A DNA stretch of 64,000 nt, from the NCBI GenBank assembly GCA_003583745.1, contig QXPY01000010.1, forward strand, positions 62,001-126,000, in the 5' to 3' direction. The first letter of the stretch is position 1; the number at the start of each line of letters is the position of its first letter. This document shows positions 44,336 through 54,977 of this stretch, piece by piece. The DNA comes from Rhodocyclales bacterium GT-UBC. Lineage in GTDB: Bacteria; Pseudomonadota; Gammaproteobacteria; Burkholderiales; Rhodocyclaceae. The notes under the pieces are model-generated. The model worked only from the letters and a program-made list of their open reading frames with translations. It did no database searches and had not been told where the DNA came from. Made by a program: the position numbers and the translations under genes.

Positions 44336-46132
44336 ATGGCTGCCTACGAAACCCAAGGCTTCAAGGTTGATAACTCCGGCAAGCGCGTCGTCGTCGACCC
44401 GGTTTGCCGTATCGAAGGTCACATGCGGGTCGAGGTCAATCTCGACAGCAATAACGTCATCCGCAATGCCGTTTCCACCGGCACCATGTGGCGCGGTCTG
44501 GAAGTCATTCTCAAGGGCCGCGATCCGCGTGATGCCTGGGCCTTCACCGAGCGCATCTGCGGCGTCTGTACCGGCACCCATGCGCTGACCTCGGTGCGCG
44601 CCGTCGAGGATGCGCTGAAGATCCAGATCCCGGAGAACGCCAACACCATCCGCAACCTGATGCAGCTGAACCTCTATGTTCACGACCATCTGGTGCACTT
44701 CTACCATCTGCATGCGCTGGACTGGGTGGACGTGGTTTCGGCATTGAAAGCCGATCCGAAAGCCACCTCGGCGCTGGCCCAGAGCATTTCCTCGTGGCCG
44801 CTGTCGTCGCCGGGCTACTTCCGCGACATCCAGAACCGCCTGAAGAAATTCGTCGAATCCGGCCAGCTCGGCCCCTTCATGAACGGCTACTGGGGCAATC
44901 CGGCCTACAAGCTGCCGCCGGAAGCCAACCTGATGGCCGTGGCGCACTACCTCGAAGCGCTCGATTTCCAGAAGGAAATCGTCAAGGTGCACACCATTTT
45001 CGGCGGCAAGAACCCGCACCCGAACTGGCTGGTCGGCGGCGTGCCCTGCGCCATCAACCTCGAAGGCGTCGGTGCTGTCGGGGCGGTGAACATGGAGCGC
45101 CTGAACCTCGTCAAGAGCATCATCGACCGCGCCGCCGAGTTCGTCGAACAGGTCTATATCCCCGACCTGCTGGCGATCGGTTCCTACTACAAGGGCTGGG
45201 GCTACGGCGGCGGTCTGTCGTCGAAGAACATGCTCTCCTACGGCGATATCCCGCAGAAGGCTAACGACTACACCTCGGCCAACCTGCTGCTGCCGCGCGG
45301 TGCGATCATCAACGGCAAGCTCGACGAGATCCACCCGGTCGACCTGAAGGACCCGGAGCAGGTGCAGGAATTCGTCGCCCACTCCTGGTACAAGTACCCG
45401 GACGAAACCAAGGGCCTGCATCCCTTCGACGGCGTCACCGAACCGAATTTCGTGCTCGGCCCGAACACCAAGGGCAGCAAAACGGCGATCAAGGAACTCG
45501 ACGAAGGCGGCAAGTACTCGTGGATCAAGGCGCCGCGCTGGCGCGGTCATGCCATGGAAGTCGGCTGCCTGCCGCGCATGGTGCTCGGCTACCTGCAACC
45601 CAAGCAATACCCGGAAATCCACGGTCTGGTCGAAGGTGCGCTGAAGAAGCTCGACGTACCGGTTACCGCGCTGTTCTCGACGCTCGGCCGCACCGCGGCG
45701 CGCGGCCTGGAAACGGCTTACTGCGTCAAGCTGCAGCAACAGCAGTTCGACAAGCTGATGAGCAATCTCAAGGCTGGCGATCTCAACACCGCCAACATCG
45801 AGAAATGGGAACCCAGCACCTGGCCCAAGGAAGCGATGGGCGCCGGCTTCACCGAAGCGCCGCGCGGCGCCCTTGGTCACTGGATCAAGATCAAGGACAC
45901 CAAGATCGACAACTATCAGTGCGTCGTGCCGACCACCTGGAACGGCGGTCCGCGTGACCACAAGGGCCAGATCGGTGCCTTCGAGGCTGCCCTGATGGAT
46001 ACCCCGGTCGCCAAGGCCGAGGAGCCGCTGGAAATCCTCCGCACGCTGCATTCCTTCGACCCCTGCCTGGCCTGCTCGACGCACGTGATGAGCCCGGACG
46101 GACAGGAAATGACCACGGTCAAGGTCCGCTAA
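44336..46132 (+). CDS. hoxG: Membrane-bound [NiFe]-hydrogenase large subunit
   Basis: A 598-residue catalytic subunit. The Ni-binding motifs are RIEGHM near residue 27, CGVCTGTHA near residue 77-85, and the C-terminal [10 protein letters not shown]. The protein ends 14-15 residues after the His, so it carries the peptide that HoxM removes once the NiFe(CN)2CO site is inserted. I chose the ATG at 44336, 1 nt after the hoxK stop; an in-frame ATG at 44309 would run inside hoxK. It is exported with HoxK through the Tat system. Confidence 0.96.
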   Translation: MAAYETQGFKVDNSGKRVVVDPVCRIEGHMRVEVNLDSNNVIRNAVSTGTMWRGLEVILKGRDPRDAWAFTERICGVCTGTHALTSVRAVEDALKIQIPENANTIRNLMQLNLYVHDHLVHFYHLHALDWVDVVSALKADPKATSALAQSISSWPLSSPGYFRDIQNRLKKFVESGQLGPFMNGYWGNPAYKLPPEANLMAVAHYLEALDFQKEIVKVHTIFGGKNPHPNWLVGGVPCAINLEGVGAVGAVNMERLNLVKSIIDRAAEFVEQVYIPDLLAIGSYYKGWGYGGGLSSKNMLSYGDIPQKANDYTSANLLLPRGAIINGKLDEIHPVDLKDPEQVQEFVAHSWYKYPDETKGLHPFDGVTEPNFVLGPNTKGSKTAIKELDEGGKYSWIKAPRWRGHAMEVGCLPRMVLGYLQPKQYPEIHGLVEGALKKLDVPVTALFSTLGRTAARGLETAYCVKLQQQQFDKLMSNLKAGDLNTANIEKWEPSTWPKEAMGAGFTEAPRGALGHWIKIKDTKIDNYQCVVPTTWNGGPRDHKGQIGAFEAALMDTPVAKAEEPLEILRTLHSFDPCLACSTHVMSPDGQEMTTVKVR

Positions 46133-46154
46133 GCGGTCCGGAAAGGAGGCAATC

Positions 46155-46859
46155 ATGCTCTCTCAACAGGACATGCTGGAGGCCGAGCGGCACGGTAAAC
46201 AAGTCCGCTCGATCTATGTCTATGAAGCGCCAGTGCGGCTGTGGCACTGGATCAATGCGCTGGCGATGGTGGTGTTGGCGGTGACCGGGTATTTCATTGG
46301 TCTGCCGTTGCCCACCCAGCCGGGTGAAGCGGCCACCCATTTCCTGATGGGTTACATCCGCTTCGCCCACTTCGCGGCGGCCTACATCTTCGGTATCGGC
46401 CTGGTCGGCCGCATCTACTGGGCGTTTGTCGGCAACCACCACGCCAAGCAGATCTTCAAGCTGCCGATCACCAACCCGCAGTGGTGGAGCGAAGTCTTCT
46501 TCGAGTTGCGCTGGTATCTCTTCCTCGAAAAGTATCCGAAGAAGTACGTCGGTCACAATCCGATGGCGCAGTTGATGATGTTCTTCTTCTTCACGGTGCT
46601 GGCAGTCGGCATGGTGTTCACCGGTTTCGCGCTGTACAGCGAAGGGGCCGGCCTTGGTCACTGGAGCGATCGCCTGTTCGGCTGGGTGATTCCGGCGCTG
46701 GGCGGTTCGATGCAGGTGCATAACCTGCATCGCCTGGGCATGTGGATCATGATGACTTTTGCGCTGGTGCATGTCTATGCGGCGATCCGCGAGGACATCA
46801 TGAGCCGGCAGTCGCTGATCTCGACCATGATCTCCGGCTGGCGGATGTTCAAGGATTGA
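46155..46859 (+). CDS. hoxZ: Hydrogenase cytochrome b subunit
   Basis: A 234-residue di-haem cytochrome b that anchors HoxKG and passes electrons to quinone. It has four hydrophobic segments, at about residues 25-48, 65-90, 130-155 and 185-210, with His ligands in VRLWHWINALAM and HNLHRLGMWIMM. A strong AAAGGAGG site precedes it. A short frame overlaps its stop, and a terminator-like hairpin follows at 46982. Confidence 0.95.
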   Translation: MLSQQDMLEAERHGKQVRSIYVYEAPVRLWHWINALAMVVLAVTGYFIGLPLPTQPGEAATHFLMGYIRFAHFAAAYIFGIGLVGRIYWAFVGNHHAKQIFKLPITNPQWWSEVFFELRWYLFLEKYPKKYVGHNPMAQLMMFFFFTVLAVGMVFTGFALYSEGAGLGHWSDRLFGWVIPALGGSMQVHNLHRLGMWIMMTFALVHVYAAIREDIMSRQSLISTMISGWRMFKD

Positions 46860-46963
46860 TGGCCATGCTTGCCAGGGCTGCGTTGTCGGCGCTTGCCGTG
46901 CAGGAGCACTGCCGGCTCGCCTCCGCCTTGCCCTGGCTGCGTTTGACCATCGAACAGGATTAG
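46859..46963 (+). CDS. Possible small peptide coupled to hoxZ
   Basis: A 34-codon frame whose ATG overlaps the hoxZ stop (ATGA-like TGATG at 46857-46861), so it could be translated by coupling. The product is Ala/Leu-rich (ARAALSALAVQEHCRL) with one Cys and no known domain. It ends just before the terminator hairpin. It may be a genuine small protein or just a leftover of the hoxZ-hoxM gap. Confidence 0.3.
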   Translation: MAMLARAALSALAVQEHCRLASALPWLRLTIEQD

Positions 46964-46981
46964 GTGTCTTACCTTGCATTG

Positions 46982-47019
46982 GCCCCGGTCTGCATGAAAG
47001 TGCAGCCGGGGCATTTTTT
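46982..47019 (+). terminator. Intrinsic terminator between hoxZ and hoxM
   Basis: GCCCCGG-T-CTGCA (46982-46994) pairs with TGCAG-CCGGGGC (47001-47012) and is followed by A and seven T. It would partly end transcription after the structural genes hoxKGZ, so fewer transcripts would reach the maturation genes. Confidence 0.8.
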
Positions 47020-47032
47020 TCCGGGGGTGACC

Positions 47033-47647
47033 ATGAATACCAAACGCATACTGGTGCTCGGCATTGGCAATTTGCTCTGGGCCGACGAAGGCTTTGGCGT
47101 GCGCTGTGTCGAGGCACTGAATGCCGGTTGGGAATTTCCGCCGCAGGTCGAACTGATGGACGGTGGCACGCAAGGGCTTTATCTGCTGCCCTACGTCCAG
47201 CAGGCCGATTGCCTGCTGGTTTTCGATGCGGTCGATTACGGCGATCCGCCGGGCAAGTTGCGCGAGGTGGTCGGCAATGAAGTGCCGCGCTTCATGGGCG
47301 CCAAGAAAATGAGCCTGCATCAGACCGGCTTCCAGGAAGTGCTGATGGCGGCCGAACTGACCGAAAAGCTGCCGGCCGAACTGGTGCTGATCGGTGTCCA
47401 GCCCGAGGAACTCGAAGATTACGGCGGCAGCCTGCGCGATGTGGTCAAGGCGCAAGTCGAGCCGGCGCTCGAGATCGCCCGCCGCTGGCTGGCCCAATGG
47501 GGGGCGCCGGCCACGGTGCGTCAGGGCGAAGCGGCCAGCCTTACCGATACGGCGCTGGCCATCGGCGTCTATGAAGCCGAGCGGCCGTCGGCCAGCCAGG
47601 CTTACCGGCTGGGCGATGCCCGCTTCCTGAACCTGGAAGAAGCCTGA
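47033..47647 (+). CDS. hoxM: Hydrogenase maturation endopeptidase
   Basis: A 204-residue HyaD/HupD-type protease. It opens with the family motif VLGIGNLLWADEGFGVRCVE near residues 7-26, where Glu and Asp bind Ni. LLVFDAVDYGDPPG near residues 60-73 and MSLHQTGFQEVL near residue 92-104 supply the remaining ligands, including the His. It cleaves the HoxG C-terminus after Ni insertion. The start at 47033 has GGGGG just upstream. It follows the intra-operon terminator. Confidence 0.93.
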   Translation: MNTKRILVLGIGNLLWADEGFGVRCVEALNAGWEFPPQVELMDGGTQGLYLLPYVQQADCLLVFDAVDYGDPPGKLREVVGNEVPRFMGAKKMSLHQTGFQEVLMAAELTEKLPAELVLIGVQPEELEDYGGSLRDVVKAQVEPALEIARRWLAQWGAPATVRQGEAASLTDTALAIGVYEAERPSASQAYRLGDARFLNLEEA

Positions 47648-47950
47648 ATGTGTCTCGGTATCCCCGTTCAGGTGCTGGCCTGCGGCGAACACTTCGCTCG
47701 CTGTGCCGGCCGTCACGGCGAGCAGCGCATCGACATCAGCCTGGTCGGGCCGCAACCGGTCGGCAGCTGGTTGCTGTGCTTTCTCGATGCGGCGCGTGAA
47801 GTGATCGACGCCGAGCGTGCCGCCGCCATCAATGCGGCACTGGCGGCGCTTGAAGCCGTGCAATCCGGCGAAACCGATCTGTCGGCCTTCTTTGCCGATC
47901 TCGATCGCGAACCGCAACTTCCCGAATTCCTGAGGACATCCCAATCATGA
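47648..47950 (+). CDS. hoxL: HypC/HupF-type hydrogenase chaperone HoxL
   Basis: A 100-residue HypC-family protein that begins MCLGIPVQVLAC, with the essential Cys2. It is longer than HypC at the C-terminus, which is acidic. It is dedicated to the membrane-bound enzyme and binds the HoxG apo-subunit and the Fe(CN)2CO unit. It directly abuts the hoxM stop and overlaps hoxO by 4 nt. A second family member, hypC, is encoded at 54729. Confidence 0.88.
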   Translation: MCLGIPVQVLACGEHFARCAGRHGEQRIDISLVGPQPVGSWLLCFLDAAREVIDAERAAAINAALAALEAVQSGETDLSAFFADLDREPQLPEFLRTSQS

Positions 47951-48405
47951 GTCTCGAACTCAAACCCGGCCCGACCTCGCTCGACCGCCTGGAAACCGCC
48001 ATCGGTCGCATGCAGCAAAAGCATGGTTTTACCCGTGTCGACACCGCCACCCCGGCTTTTCCGGCCGGCCTGACCGCCTTGTTGCTGACCGAAGACCCGC
48101 AACGCAATCTCGAAGTGCTGGACGCTTGCGTCATCCTGCCGGAAGCCCTGAAGGGGCTCGGCGAGCAGGTCGCCCGCTGGGTGGCCGGGCCGGATTTTGC
48201 CCCGGCCCTGATGCAGCAATACGCCGTACCGCGGGCGCCGGCCGTGGTCTTCCTGCGCGATGGCCAGTACGTCGGTGTCCTCAGCGGCATTCGCGACTGG
48301 AGCGAGTATCAGGCCGAAGTCGGCCGCCTGCTGAGCGGTCCGGCCCAGCCCAAACCGATCGGCATTCCGGTCCGCGCCGCAACCCCTTCAGGAGCCTGTG
48401 CATGA
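47947..48405 (+). CDS. hoxO: Hydrogenase expression protein HoxO (HyaE/HupG)
   Basis: A 152-residue thioredoxin-fold protein without the redox CxxC, as is normal for HyaE. Family segments are LLTEDPQRNLEVLDACVILPE near residues 41-61 and APAVVFLRDGQYVGVLSGI near residue 97-115. It acts as a chaperone for the HoxK Tat precursor in O2-tolerant enzymes. It overlaps hoxL and hoxQ by 4 nt. Confidence 0.9.
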   Translation: MSLELKPGPTSLDRLETAIGRMQQKHGFTRVDTATPAFPAGLTALLLTEDPQRNLEVLDACVILPEALKGLGEQVARWVAGPDFAPALMQQYAVPRAPAVVFLRDGQYVGVLSGIRDWSEYQAEVGRLLSGPAQPKPIGIPVRAATPSGACA

Positions 48406-49262
48406 ATCCGACCACGATGCGTCCCTTCCCGATTTCCGTGGTTGCCATGGGGCCTGGCTCGCAGGGTGACGAGGCGCCGGAATACCTGCCCTTGCCCAGC
48501 ATGGAAACCTTCTCGGCGCCGCGCCTGCCGGATGGGGCGGCGCCCGATGTAGTGGCCCAGGCCGCCCGCCTGCTCGAAATGTTCATCGACGGGGCCAGCG
48601 AAGTCGGCTTCGAAGGCGGTGCCAAGTTCGAGCTGATCGGCCTCGATGCCGCGCTGCGCGATGTGATCAACCAGTCGATGGGCTTTGGCGAGGTCAGCGC
48701 CTTTACTACCGCGCCCGAGCATTGGCGGGTGCAGGAAACTGCCTTCGCCGGCCTGTGGCGGGTGCTCAAGGTGGGCGAGGATGGCCGGATGCTGGTCGAC
48801 CGGCTGGAAACCGGGGTCATTCCGGAGGTGCTGATCGATGCCATGGCGCGTACTGCGGCGGCCGATATCCCGCCGCCGAATTACCCGGCGGGAACGATGA
48901 ACGCGCCGGCCCTGGTCGAGGAAATTCGCCAGCAGGCTGCAGCCTGGAAAAAGGGCGAGGCGGCGCACGTCATCAACCTGACCTTGCTGCCGGTCAGCGA
49001 GGCCGATCTCGACACGCTGTACGGCTGGCTGGGACACCGCGAGGTATCGATCCTGTCGCGCGGCTACGGCAATTGCCGGATCACCAGCACACGACTGAAA
49101 AACGTCTGGTGGGTGCAATACTTCAACAGCATGGACACGCTGATCCTCAACTCGATCGAGATTGTCGGCATGCCGGAAGTGGCGCTTGCCGCCGACGAGG
49201 ATTTCGCCGATTCGCTGGAACGGCTGCGCGAATATCTCGACCTGATGGTCGAGCCGATCTGA
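48402..49262 (+). CDS. hoxQ: Hydrogenase expression protein HoxQ (HyaF/HupH)
   Basis: A 286-residue HupH-type protein. Its hallmark is an N-terminal PISVVAMGPGSQ and a DLTLLPVSEADLDTLYGWLG-like block near residues 190-210. The C-terminal GYGNCRITSTRLKNVWWVQY also fits. It assists small-subunit Fe-S assembly. The start at 48402 overlaps the hoxO stop (ATGA). Confidence 0.91.
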   Translation: MNPTTMRPFPISVVAMGPGSQGDEAPEYLPLPSMETFSAPRLPDGAAPDVVAQAARLLEMFIDGASEVGFEGGAKFELIGLDAALRDVINQSMGFGEVSAFTTAPEHWRVQETAFAGLWRVLKVGEDGRMLVDRLETGVIPEVLIDAMARTAAADIPPPNYPAGTMNAPALVEEIRQQAAAWKKGEAAHVINLTLLPVSEADLDTLYGWLGHREVSILSRGYGNCRITSTRLKNVWWVQYFNSMDTLILNSIEIVGMPEVALAADEDFADSLERLREYLDLMVEPI

Positions 49263-49382
49263 GCGCCGGCACAAGCAGATAGGCCGGGCGGGCTGCACTG
49301 CGGTACAGTCTCGTCCGGTTCCGGGGGGAACGGCTGCCGCGCCGACGCGTGCGGTGAGCGGACTGGGTGATCAGGGGTTGCG

Positions 49383-49583
49383 ATGCGTTTTGAGGGTTCA
49401 TTTCTCGGCGTCAAGCCGGAAGACAGGCTGGAGTGCGGCATTTGCTGGTGGGTCTATGACCCGGCACAGGGCGACGACGTGCGGGGCATTCCGCCCGGCA
49501 CGCCCTTCGCCAGTCTGCCCGACGACTGGTGCTGTCCGGGCTGCGACGCACCCCGCCACAAGTTCATGGTGCTCGGTGAATGA
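49383..49583 (+). CDS. hoxR: Rubredoxin-type hydrogenase maturation protein
   Basis: A 66-residue rubredoxin. The iron is bound by two CxxC knuckles, CGICWWVYDP near residue 18-27 and CCPGC near residue 49-53. In O2-tolerant hydrogenase operons this protein (HoxR/HupI) protects Fe-S assembly under aerobic conditions. Its stop overlaps hoxT by 4 nt. The 120-nt gap before it contains no other gene. Confidence 0.93.
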   Translation: MRFEGSFLGVKPEDRLECGICWWVYDPAQGDDVRGIPPGTPFASLPDDWCCPGCDAPRHKFMVLGE

Positions 49584-50047
49584 AAATCTGGCCGACGGAT
49601 CCCTCGGCTGAGCTGGTCGCCGTCTTTTCGGCCATCGCCCGGACGCGGATGGCCGACGTGCCGATCTGCAACGCCCGGCTCGAAGTCGAGGCCGTGGGCT
49701 TTCGCCAGCGGTCGGATGGCCATTGGGCCGGGGTCATGATCACCCCCTGGGCGATCAACCTGCTCTGCCTGCCCGGCCAGGAAGCGGGTTGGCCGGTGCT
49801 GGCCGCCTGCAGCAAGTACGACTGGGATTTTCCCTCCGGCGTGTACGAATTTACCGTGGCCGACGAGGACAGTTTGGGCAGCTACCACCTCTGTTCGCTG
49901 TTCTCGCCGGCGCTCGAATTTGAAAGCCACGAACAGGCACGGCTGACGGCCATTGCCACAGCCCATGCGCTGTTCGCCGCGCCGCTGGCTCCGGTGGCCG
50001 AAGCGCCGGCACCCAGCCGGCGGGCTTTCCTGGGATTGCGCGGATGA
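49580..50047 (+). CDS. hoxT: Hydrogenase assembly chaperone HoxT (HupJ/HybE type)
   Basis: A 155-residue HybE-family protein. The core segments RMADVPICNARLEVEAVGF near residue 23-41 and VMITPWAINLLCLPG near residues 51-65 match the family. FPSGVYEFTVADEDSLGSYHLCSLF follows near residues 76-100 (given as a range). It supports maturation of the exported hydrogenase. It overlaps hoxR and hoxV. Confidence 0.9.
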   Translation: MKIWPTDPSAELVAVFSAIARTRMADVPICNARLEVEAVGFRQRSDGHWAGVMITPWAINLLCLPGQEAGWPVLAACSKYDWDFPSGVYEFTVADEDSLGSYHLCSLFSPALEFESHEQARLTAIATAHALFAAPLAPVAEAPAPSRRAFLGLRG

Positions 50048-50943
50048 GTTCCGGCGGTTTGCTCAGCATTCAGGCGCGCTACACCGGCCAGGGCATCGCC
50101 AGCCTGAGCGTGGCGCTCAACCGCCCGCCGGTGACCCGACTGTTCATCGGCCAGGCACCGGAAGTGGTGGTCAAGACGGTGCCCTACATCTACACCCTGT
50201 GCGCTGCCGCCCAGCGGGCGGCGGCACAGGCGGCGCTGGCTGCGGCGCAGGGCATCGAGCGTCGACCGGTCGACGATGGCGAGTTGTGGACCGAGTTGCT
50301 GCACGAGAATTTCTGGCGCCTGCTGCTCGACTGGCCTGCTGCCTGCGGCCAGTTGCCGGGGAAGGAAGGCTTTGTCGCCTGGCGCAACGAACGCCTCGGC
50401 GAGCATCGCCTGGTGGCGACGCAAAAGCTGCTGCAGGACATCCTGCCGCGCGTTGCCGAGCGCTGCCTGGAGCAACTGGGGGCGGCCGAGGATCTTCCTG
50501 CCAGCGGCTTCCCGGTTTTGCAGCCGGCCGCCTGGCTGGCCTACTGGCAAGGCGCGGTGGCCGACGAGCCGGCGCCGCGCTGGCCGGCTTCGATTGCCGG
50601 CGCGCTGCTGACCCGTCTGCACGAGACGCAGGCCGCGGCCGAAGCCCTGGCCAAGGGCACGCCATTCCCGGTTGCGGCGGCCGGGGATGACGGCTGGGGC
50701 GTCGGCCAGACGCTGACGGCGCGGGGCGTGCTGACGCATGCCGCCCGGGTGCGCGAGGGGCGGGTGGTGAATTACCGTGTCTGGGCGCCGACCGATTGTC
50801 ATTTTGCCGATGCCCACGGCCTGCAGACCCTGCTCGCCGGCCGGCCGACAGCCGATCTGGGGGCCGCCCGGCGGGCGATCGATCAGGCGGTGCTGGCGCT
50901 CGACCCCTGTCTGCCCTATGTTGTGGAGATTGAACATGCATGA
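50044..50943 (+). CDS. hoxV: Hydrogenase maturation scaffold HoxV (HupK)
   Basis: A 299-residue HupK-type protein. It is a degenerate relative of the hydrogenase large subunit, ending with [13 protein letters not shown], where the C-terminal Cys pair is reduced to one Cys. The middle includes a PVTRLFIGQAP block. In Cupriavidus it carries an Fe(CN)2CO unit to the large subunit. Its stop overlaps hypA (8 nt). Confidence 0.88.
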   Translation: MSSGGLLSIQARYTGQGIASLSVALNRPPVTRLFIGQAPEVVVKTVPYIYTLCAAAQRAAAQAALAAAQGIERRPVDDGELWTELLHENFWRLLLDWPAACGQLPGKEGFVAWRNERLGEHRLVATQKLLQDILPRVAERCLEQLGAAEDLPASGFPVLQPAAWLAYWQGAVADEPAPRWPASIAGALLTRLHETQAAAEALAKGTPFPVAAAGDDGWGVGQTLTARGVLTHAARVREGRVVNYRVWAPTDCHFADAHGLQTLLAGRPTADLGAARRAIDQAVLALDPCLPYVVEIEHA

Positions 50944-51277
50944 AATGTCCTTGGCCGAAGGCGTGCTGCAGCTGGTTGAAGATACGGCACGCCGCGAGCA
51001 GGCGCAGCGGGTGAAGCTGGTGGTGCTGGAAATCGGCCGCATGTCGTCGGTCGAGCCGGAGGCACTGAAATTCTGCTTCGGGGCGGTGACGCGTGGCAGT
51101 ATGGCGGATGGTGCGCAGCTGGAAATCGTCGAGGTGCCCGGTGCCGGCTGGTGCATGCAGTGCGCCGAGACGGTGCCGATGGAAGAACTTTATGGTGCCT
51201 GCCCGCAATGCGGCAGTCACCAGGTGCAGGCGACCGGCGGTACCGAGATGCGGGTCAAGGAAATCGAAATCGAGTAG
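50936..51277 (+). CDS. hypA: Hydrogenase nickel insertion protein HypA
   Basis: A 113-residue Hyp[11 protein letters not shown] supplies the N-terminal Ni-binding His2, and the zinc finger CxxC pair is seen as CMQC near residue 73 and CPQC near residue 91. It hands nickel to the large subunit together with HypB. The ATG at 50936 lies within hoxV, giving translational coupling. hypB starts 20 nt after its stop. Confidence 0.94.
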   Translation: MHEMSLAEGVLQLVEDTARREQAQRVKLVVLEIGRMSSVEPEALKFCFGAVTRGSMADGAQLEIVEVPGAGWCMQCAETVPMEELYGACPQCGSHQVQATGGTEMRVKEIEIE

Positions 51278-51297
51278 TTCGAACAGGAGACGGCGAT

Positions 51298-52428
<1,131 letters not shown>

Positions 52429-52429
52429 G

Positions 52430-54760
52430 GTGTCGCTCAGCGGTCGGCAACTGCGCATTCGCGGCCTGGTCCAGGGGGTCGGTTTTCGTCCCTACGTCTG
52501 GCGTCTGGCCGGCGAACTGGGTTTGTCCGGCTGGGTGCGCAACGATGGCGCCGGCGTCAGCCTGGGCGTTGCCGGCGATCGCATCGACGAGTTCCTGCAG
52601 CGCCTGCCGCTGGAGGTGCCAGCGCTGGCGCGGATCGATGCCATCGAGACGCTTGCCGCCGAGATCGGTGGCGAGGGCTTTGTCATTCTCGACAGCATCG
52701 CCGGCACAGTTGCCACCGCCATCGGCCCGGATGCGGCAATCTGCCCCGACTGTATCGAAGATATCTGCGCGCCGGTCAACCGGCGCTGGCGTTATGCCTT
52801 CAGCACTTGTACCCATTGCGGTCCGCGCTTTACGGTCAGCCGGCAGATTCCCTACGACCGGGCGCAAACCAGCCTGGCAGGTTTCCCTCTGTGCAGCCGG
52901 TGTGCGGCCGAATACGGTGACCCGGCCGACCGGCGGTTTCATGCCGAAACCACCTGTTGCCCCGATTGCGGTCCGCAGCTCAGCCTGCTCGATGGCGAAG
53001 GGCAGCCGCTGGCGGGTGACCCGCTGGTTGAGACCCTGCGCCTGCTGCGCGCCGGCATGATCGTCGCGATCAAGGGGCTGGGCGGCTTTCACCTGGCCTG
53101 CGACGCCCGCAACGCGGCGGCGGTCGATGAATTGCGCCAGCGCAAGCAGCGCGAGGAAAAGCCCTTTGCCGTGATGGGCCTGAATCCGGCCTCGCTGGCT
53201 GGTCTGGCCCGGATCGACGAGGCTGAGGCTGCACTGTTGCGCAGTGCGGCGGCGCCGGTGGTGCTATGCGCCAAGGGCGAGTCCGAGTTGGCCGGCGTGG
53301 CGCCGGGGCTGGCCTGGCTGGGAGTCATGCTGCCGGCGACGCCCTTGCATCTCCTGCTCTGGCATGAAGCCGCCGGTCGCCCGGCGGGAACGGCCTGGCT
53401 CGCCGAAGCCAGTGATTTGTTGCTGGTGATGACCAGCGCCAATCCGCACGGCGAACCGCTGGTCATGGCCAATGACGAGGCACGGGCGCGGCTGGCCGAG
53501 ATTGCCGACGCCTGGTTGTTGCATGACCGTGACATTGTGACGCGCTGCGACGATTCGGTCCTGCGCATGACGCCGGCCGGGCCGGCCTTCATTCGCCGGG
53601 CGCGCGGTTACGTGCCGCTGCCGATCACCTTGAGCCGGGGCGGCCCGAGCGTGCTGGCGGTGGGTGGCTTTCTGAAAAATACGGTTTGCCTGCTCAAGGG
53701 CAAAGAGGCCTATCTCTCGCAGCATATCGGCGGCCTCGACAATGCCGCGGCCGTCGGTTTCCTAGAAGAAACGGTCAGCCATCTGCTGGGCATTCTCGAT
53801 GTCCGGCCGGATCTGGTGGTGCATGACCTGCATCCGGATTATCCCTCGACGCACTTGGCGGCCAGCTTGGCCGGCGAATGGGACGTGCCCTTGCTCGCCG
53901 TGCCGCATCATCAGGCACATGTTGCGGCGATCTGCGCCGAACATGGTCTGGACGAGCCGGTGCTCGGGCTGGCCATCGACGGTGTCGGTCTCGGCCCGGA
54001 CGGCGGCTTGTGGGGCGGCGAACTGCTGCGTCTTGAGGGGGGCTCCTGTCAGCGCCTGGGGCATTTGAGTCCGCTGGCCCTGCCCGGCGGCGACCGGGCG
54101 GCGCGCGAACCCTGGCGGATGGCGGTTTCGGCGCTGCATGGCGCCGGTTTCGGCTATCGCGTCGGCGGCTGGCTGAACCAGTATTACCCGGCGCGCGATG
54201 CCGGGCCGCTACTTACCATGCTGGCCCGCAACCTGCGCTGTCCACCGACCACCAGCCTCGGCCGCTGGTTCGATGCGGCGGCGGGTTTGCTCGGTATCCG
54301 CGATCTGATGCATTACGAAGGCCAGGCGGCGATGGAGCTGGAAGGCTTGGCCGCCCGGCATGGCGAGGTGGCGCCGCAAGCCGGCAGTTATGCTCTGCGC
54401 GAAGGCGGGGCGGTGCTCGATCTGTCGCCCTTGCTGCCGGCTCTGATGGGCTGCAAGGAAAATGCCGCCTACGGGGCAGCGCTGTTCCATGCGACCTTGG
54501 CGGCGGGATTGGCGGAATGGCTGATCGGTGCGGCGCAACGGGAAAAAATCAAAGTCGTCGCCGTCGGCGGCGGTTGTGCAATGAATGCGCTGCTGATGGC
54601 GGCCCTGCGCAGCCATTTCGAAGCGGCCGGCCTGACCCTGTACGAGGCTCGGCAGGCACCGGCCAACGATGGCGGCCTGGCGCTCGGTCAGGCGTGGACG
54701 GCGCGATGGATATTCAAGGAGATGAAGAATGTGTCTGGCAATTCCGGCGCAGGTGGTTGA
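52430..54760 (+). CDS. hypF: Carbamoyltransferase HypF
   Basis: A 776-residue enzyme that makes the cyanide ligands of the NiFe site from carbamoyl phosphate. The N-terminal acylphosphatase domain includes IRGLVQGVGFRPYVWRLA. Two zinc knuckle pairs follow (CPDC...CTHC and CSRC...CPDC near residues 100-185). Next come a YrdC/Sua5-like domain and a C-terminal carbamoyltransferase with DLHPDYPSTHLA and VPHHQAHVAAICAEHG. I prefer the GTG at 52430, right after the hypB stop, over an in-frame TTG at 52394. The 3' end overlaps hypC by 32 nt. Confidence 0.94.
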   Translation: MSLSGRQLRIRGLVQGVGFRPYVWRLAGELGLSGWVRNDGAGVSLGVAGDRIDEFLQRLPLEVPALARIDAIETLAAEIGGEGFVILDSIAGTVATAIGPDAAICPDCIEDICAPVNRRWRYAFSTCTHCGPRFTVSRQIPYDRAQTSLAGFPLCSRCAAEYGDPADRRFHAETTCCPDCGPQLSLLDGEGQPLAGDPLVETLRLLRAGMIVAIKGLGGFHLACDARNAAAVDELRQRKQREEKPFAVMGLNPASLAGLARIDEAEAALLRSAAAPVVLCAKGESELAGVAPGLAWLGVMLPATPLHLLLWHEAAGRPAGTAWLAEASDLLLVMTSANPHGEPLVMANDEARARLAEIADAWLLHDRDIVTRCDDSVLRMTPAGPAFIRRARGYVPLPITLSRGGPSVLAVGGFLKNTVCLLKGKEAYLSQHIGGLDNAAAVGFLEETVSHLLGILDVRPDLVVHDLHPDYPSTHLAASLAGEWDVPLLAVPHHQAHVAAICAEHGLDEPVLGLAIDGVGLGPDGGLWGGELLRLEGGSCQRLGHLSPLALPGGDRAAREPWRMAVSALHGAGFGYRVGGWLNQYYPARDAGPLLTMLARNLRCPPTTSLGRWFDAAAGLLGIRDLMHYEGQAAMELEGLAARHGEVAPQAGSYALREGGAVLDLSPLLPALMGCKENAAYGAALFHATLAAGLAEWLIGAAQREKIKVVAVGGGCAMNALLMAALRSHFEAAGLTLYEARQAPANDGGLALGQAWTARWIFKEMKNVSGNSGAGG

Positions 54761-54977
54761 GCTGCGCGATGGCGACAATGCGTTGGTCGATCTGGCCGGC
54801 GTCAAGAAGGAGATTTCCTTGTCCCTGGTCGAGAATGTGGCGGTCGGCGATTACGTCATCGTCCATGTCGGCTACGCGCTGAACAAGCTTGATCCCGAAG
54901 AGGCGGCGAAAACGCTGGCGCTGTTCGGCGAGCTCGGCCAGATGGACGCCCTGGACGACAGCGCCGCCCTGCACTGA
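54729..54977 (+). CDS. hypC: Hydrogenase maturation chaperone HypC
   Basis: An 82-residue HypC with the family start MCLAIPAQVVEL and essential Cys2. It binds HypD and shuttles the Fe(CN)2CO unit. The gene starts inside hypF and its stop overlaps the hypD ATG, so it is tightly coupled. HoxL (47648) is its specialised paralogue. Confidence 0.94.
   Translation: MCLAIPAQVVELRDGDNALVDLAGVKKEISLSLVENVAVGDYVIVHVGYALNKLDPEEAAKTLALFGELGQMDALDDSAALH

Noticed and set aside
50044..50943. A third hydrogenase large subunit
   Set aside because: HoxV is a degenerate large-subunit relative lacking the N-terminal CxxC; it is a maturation scaffold.
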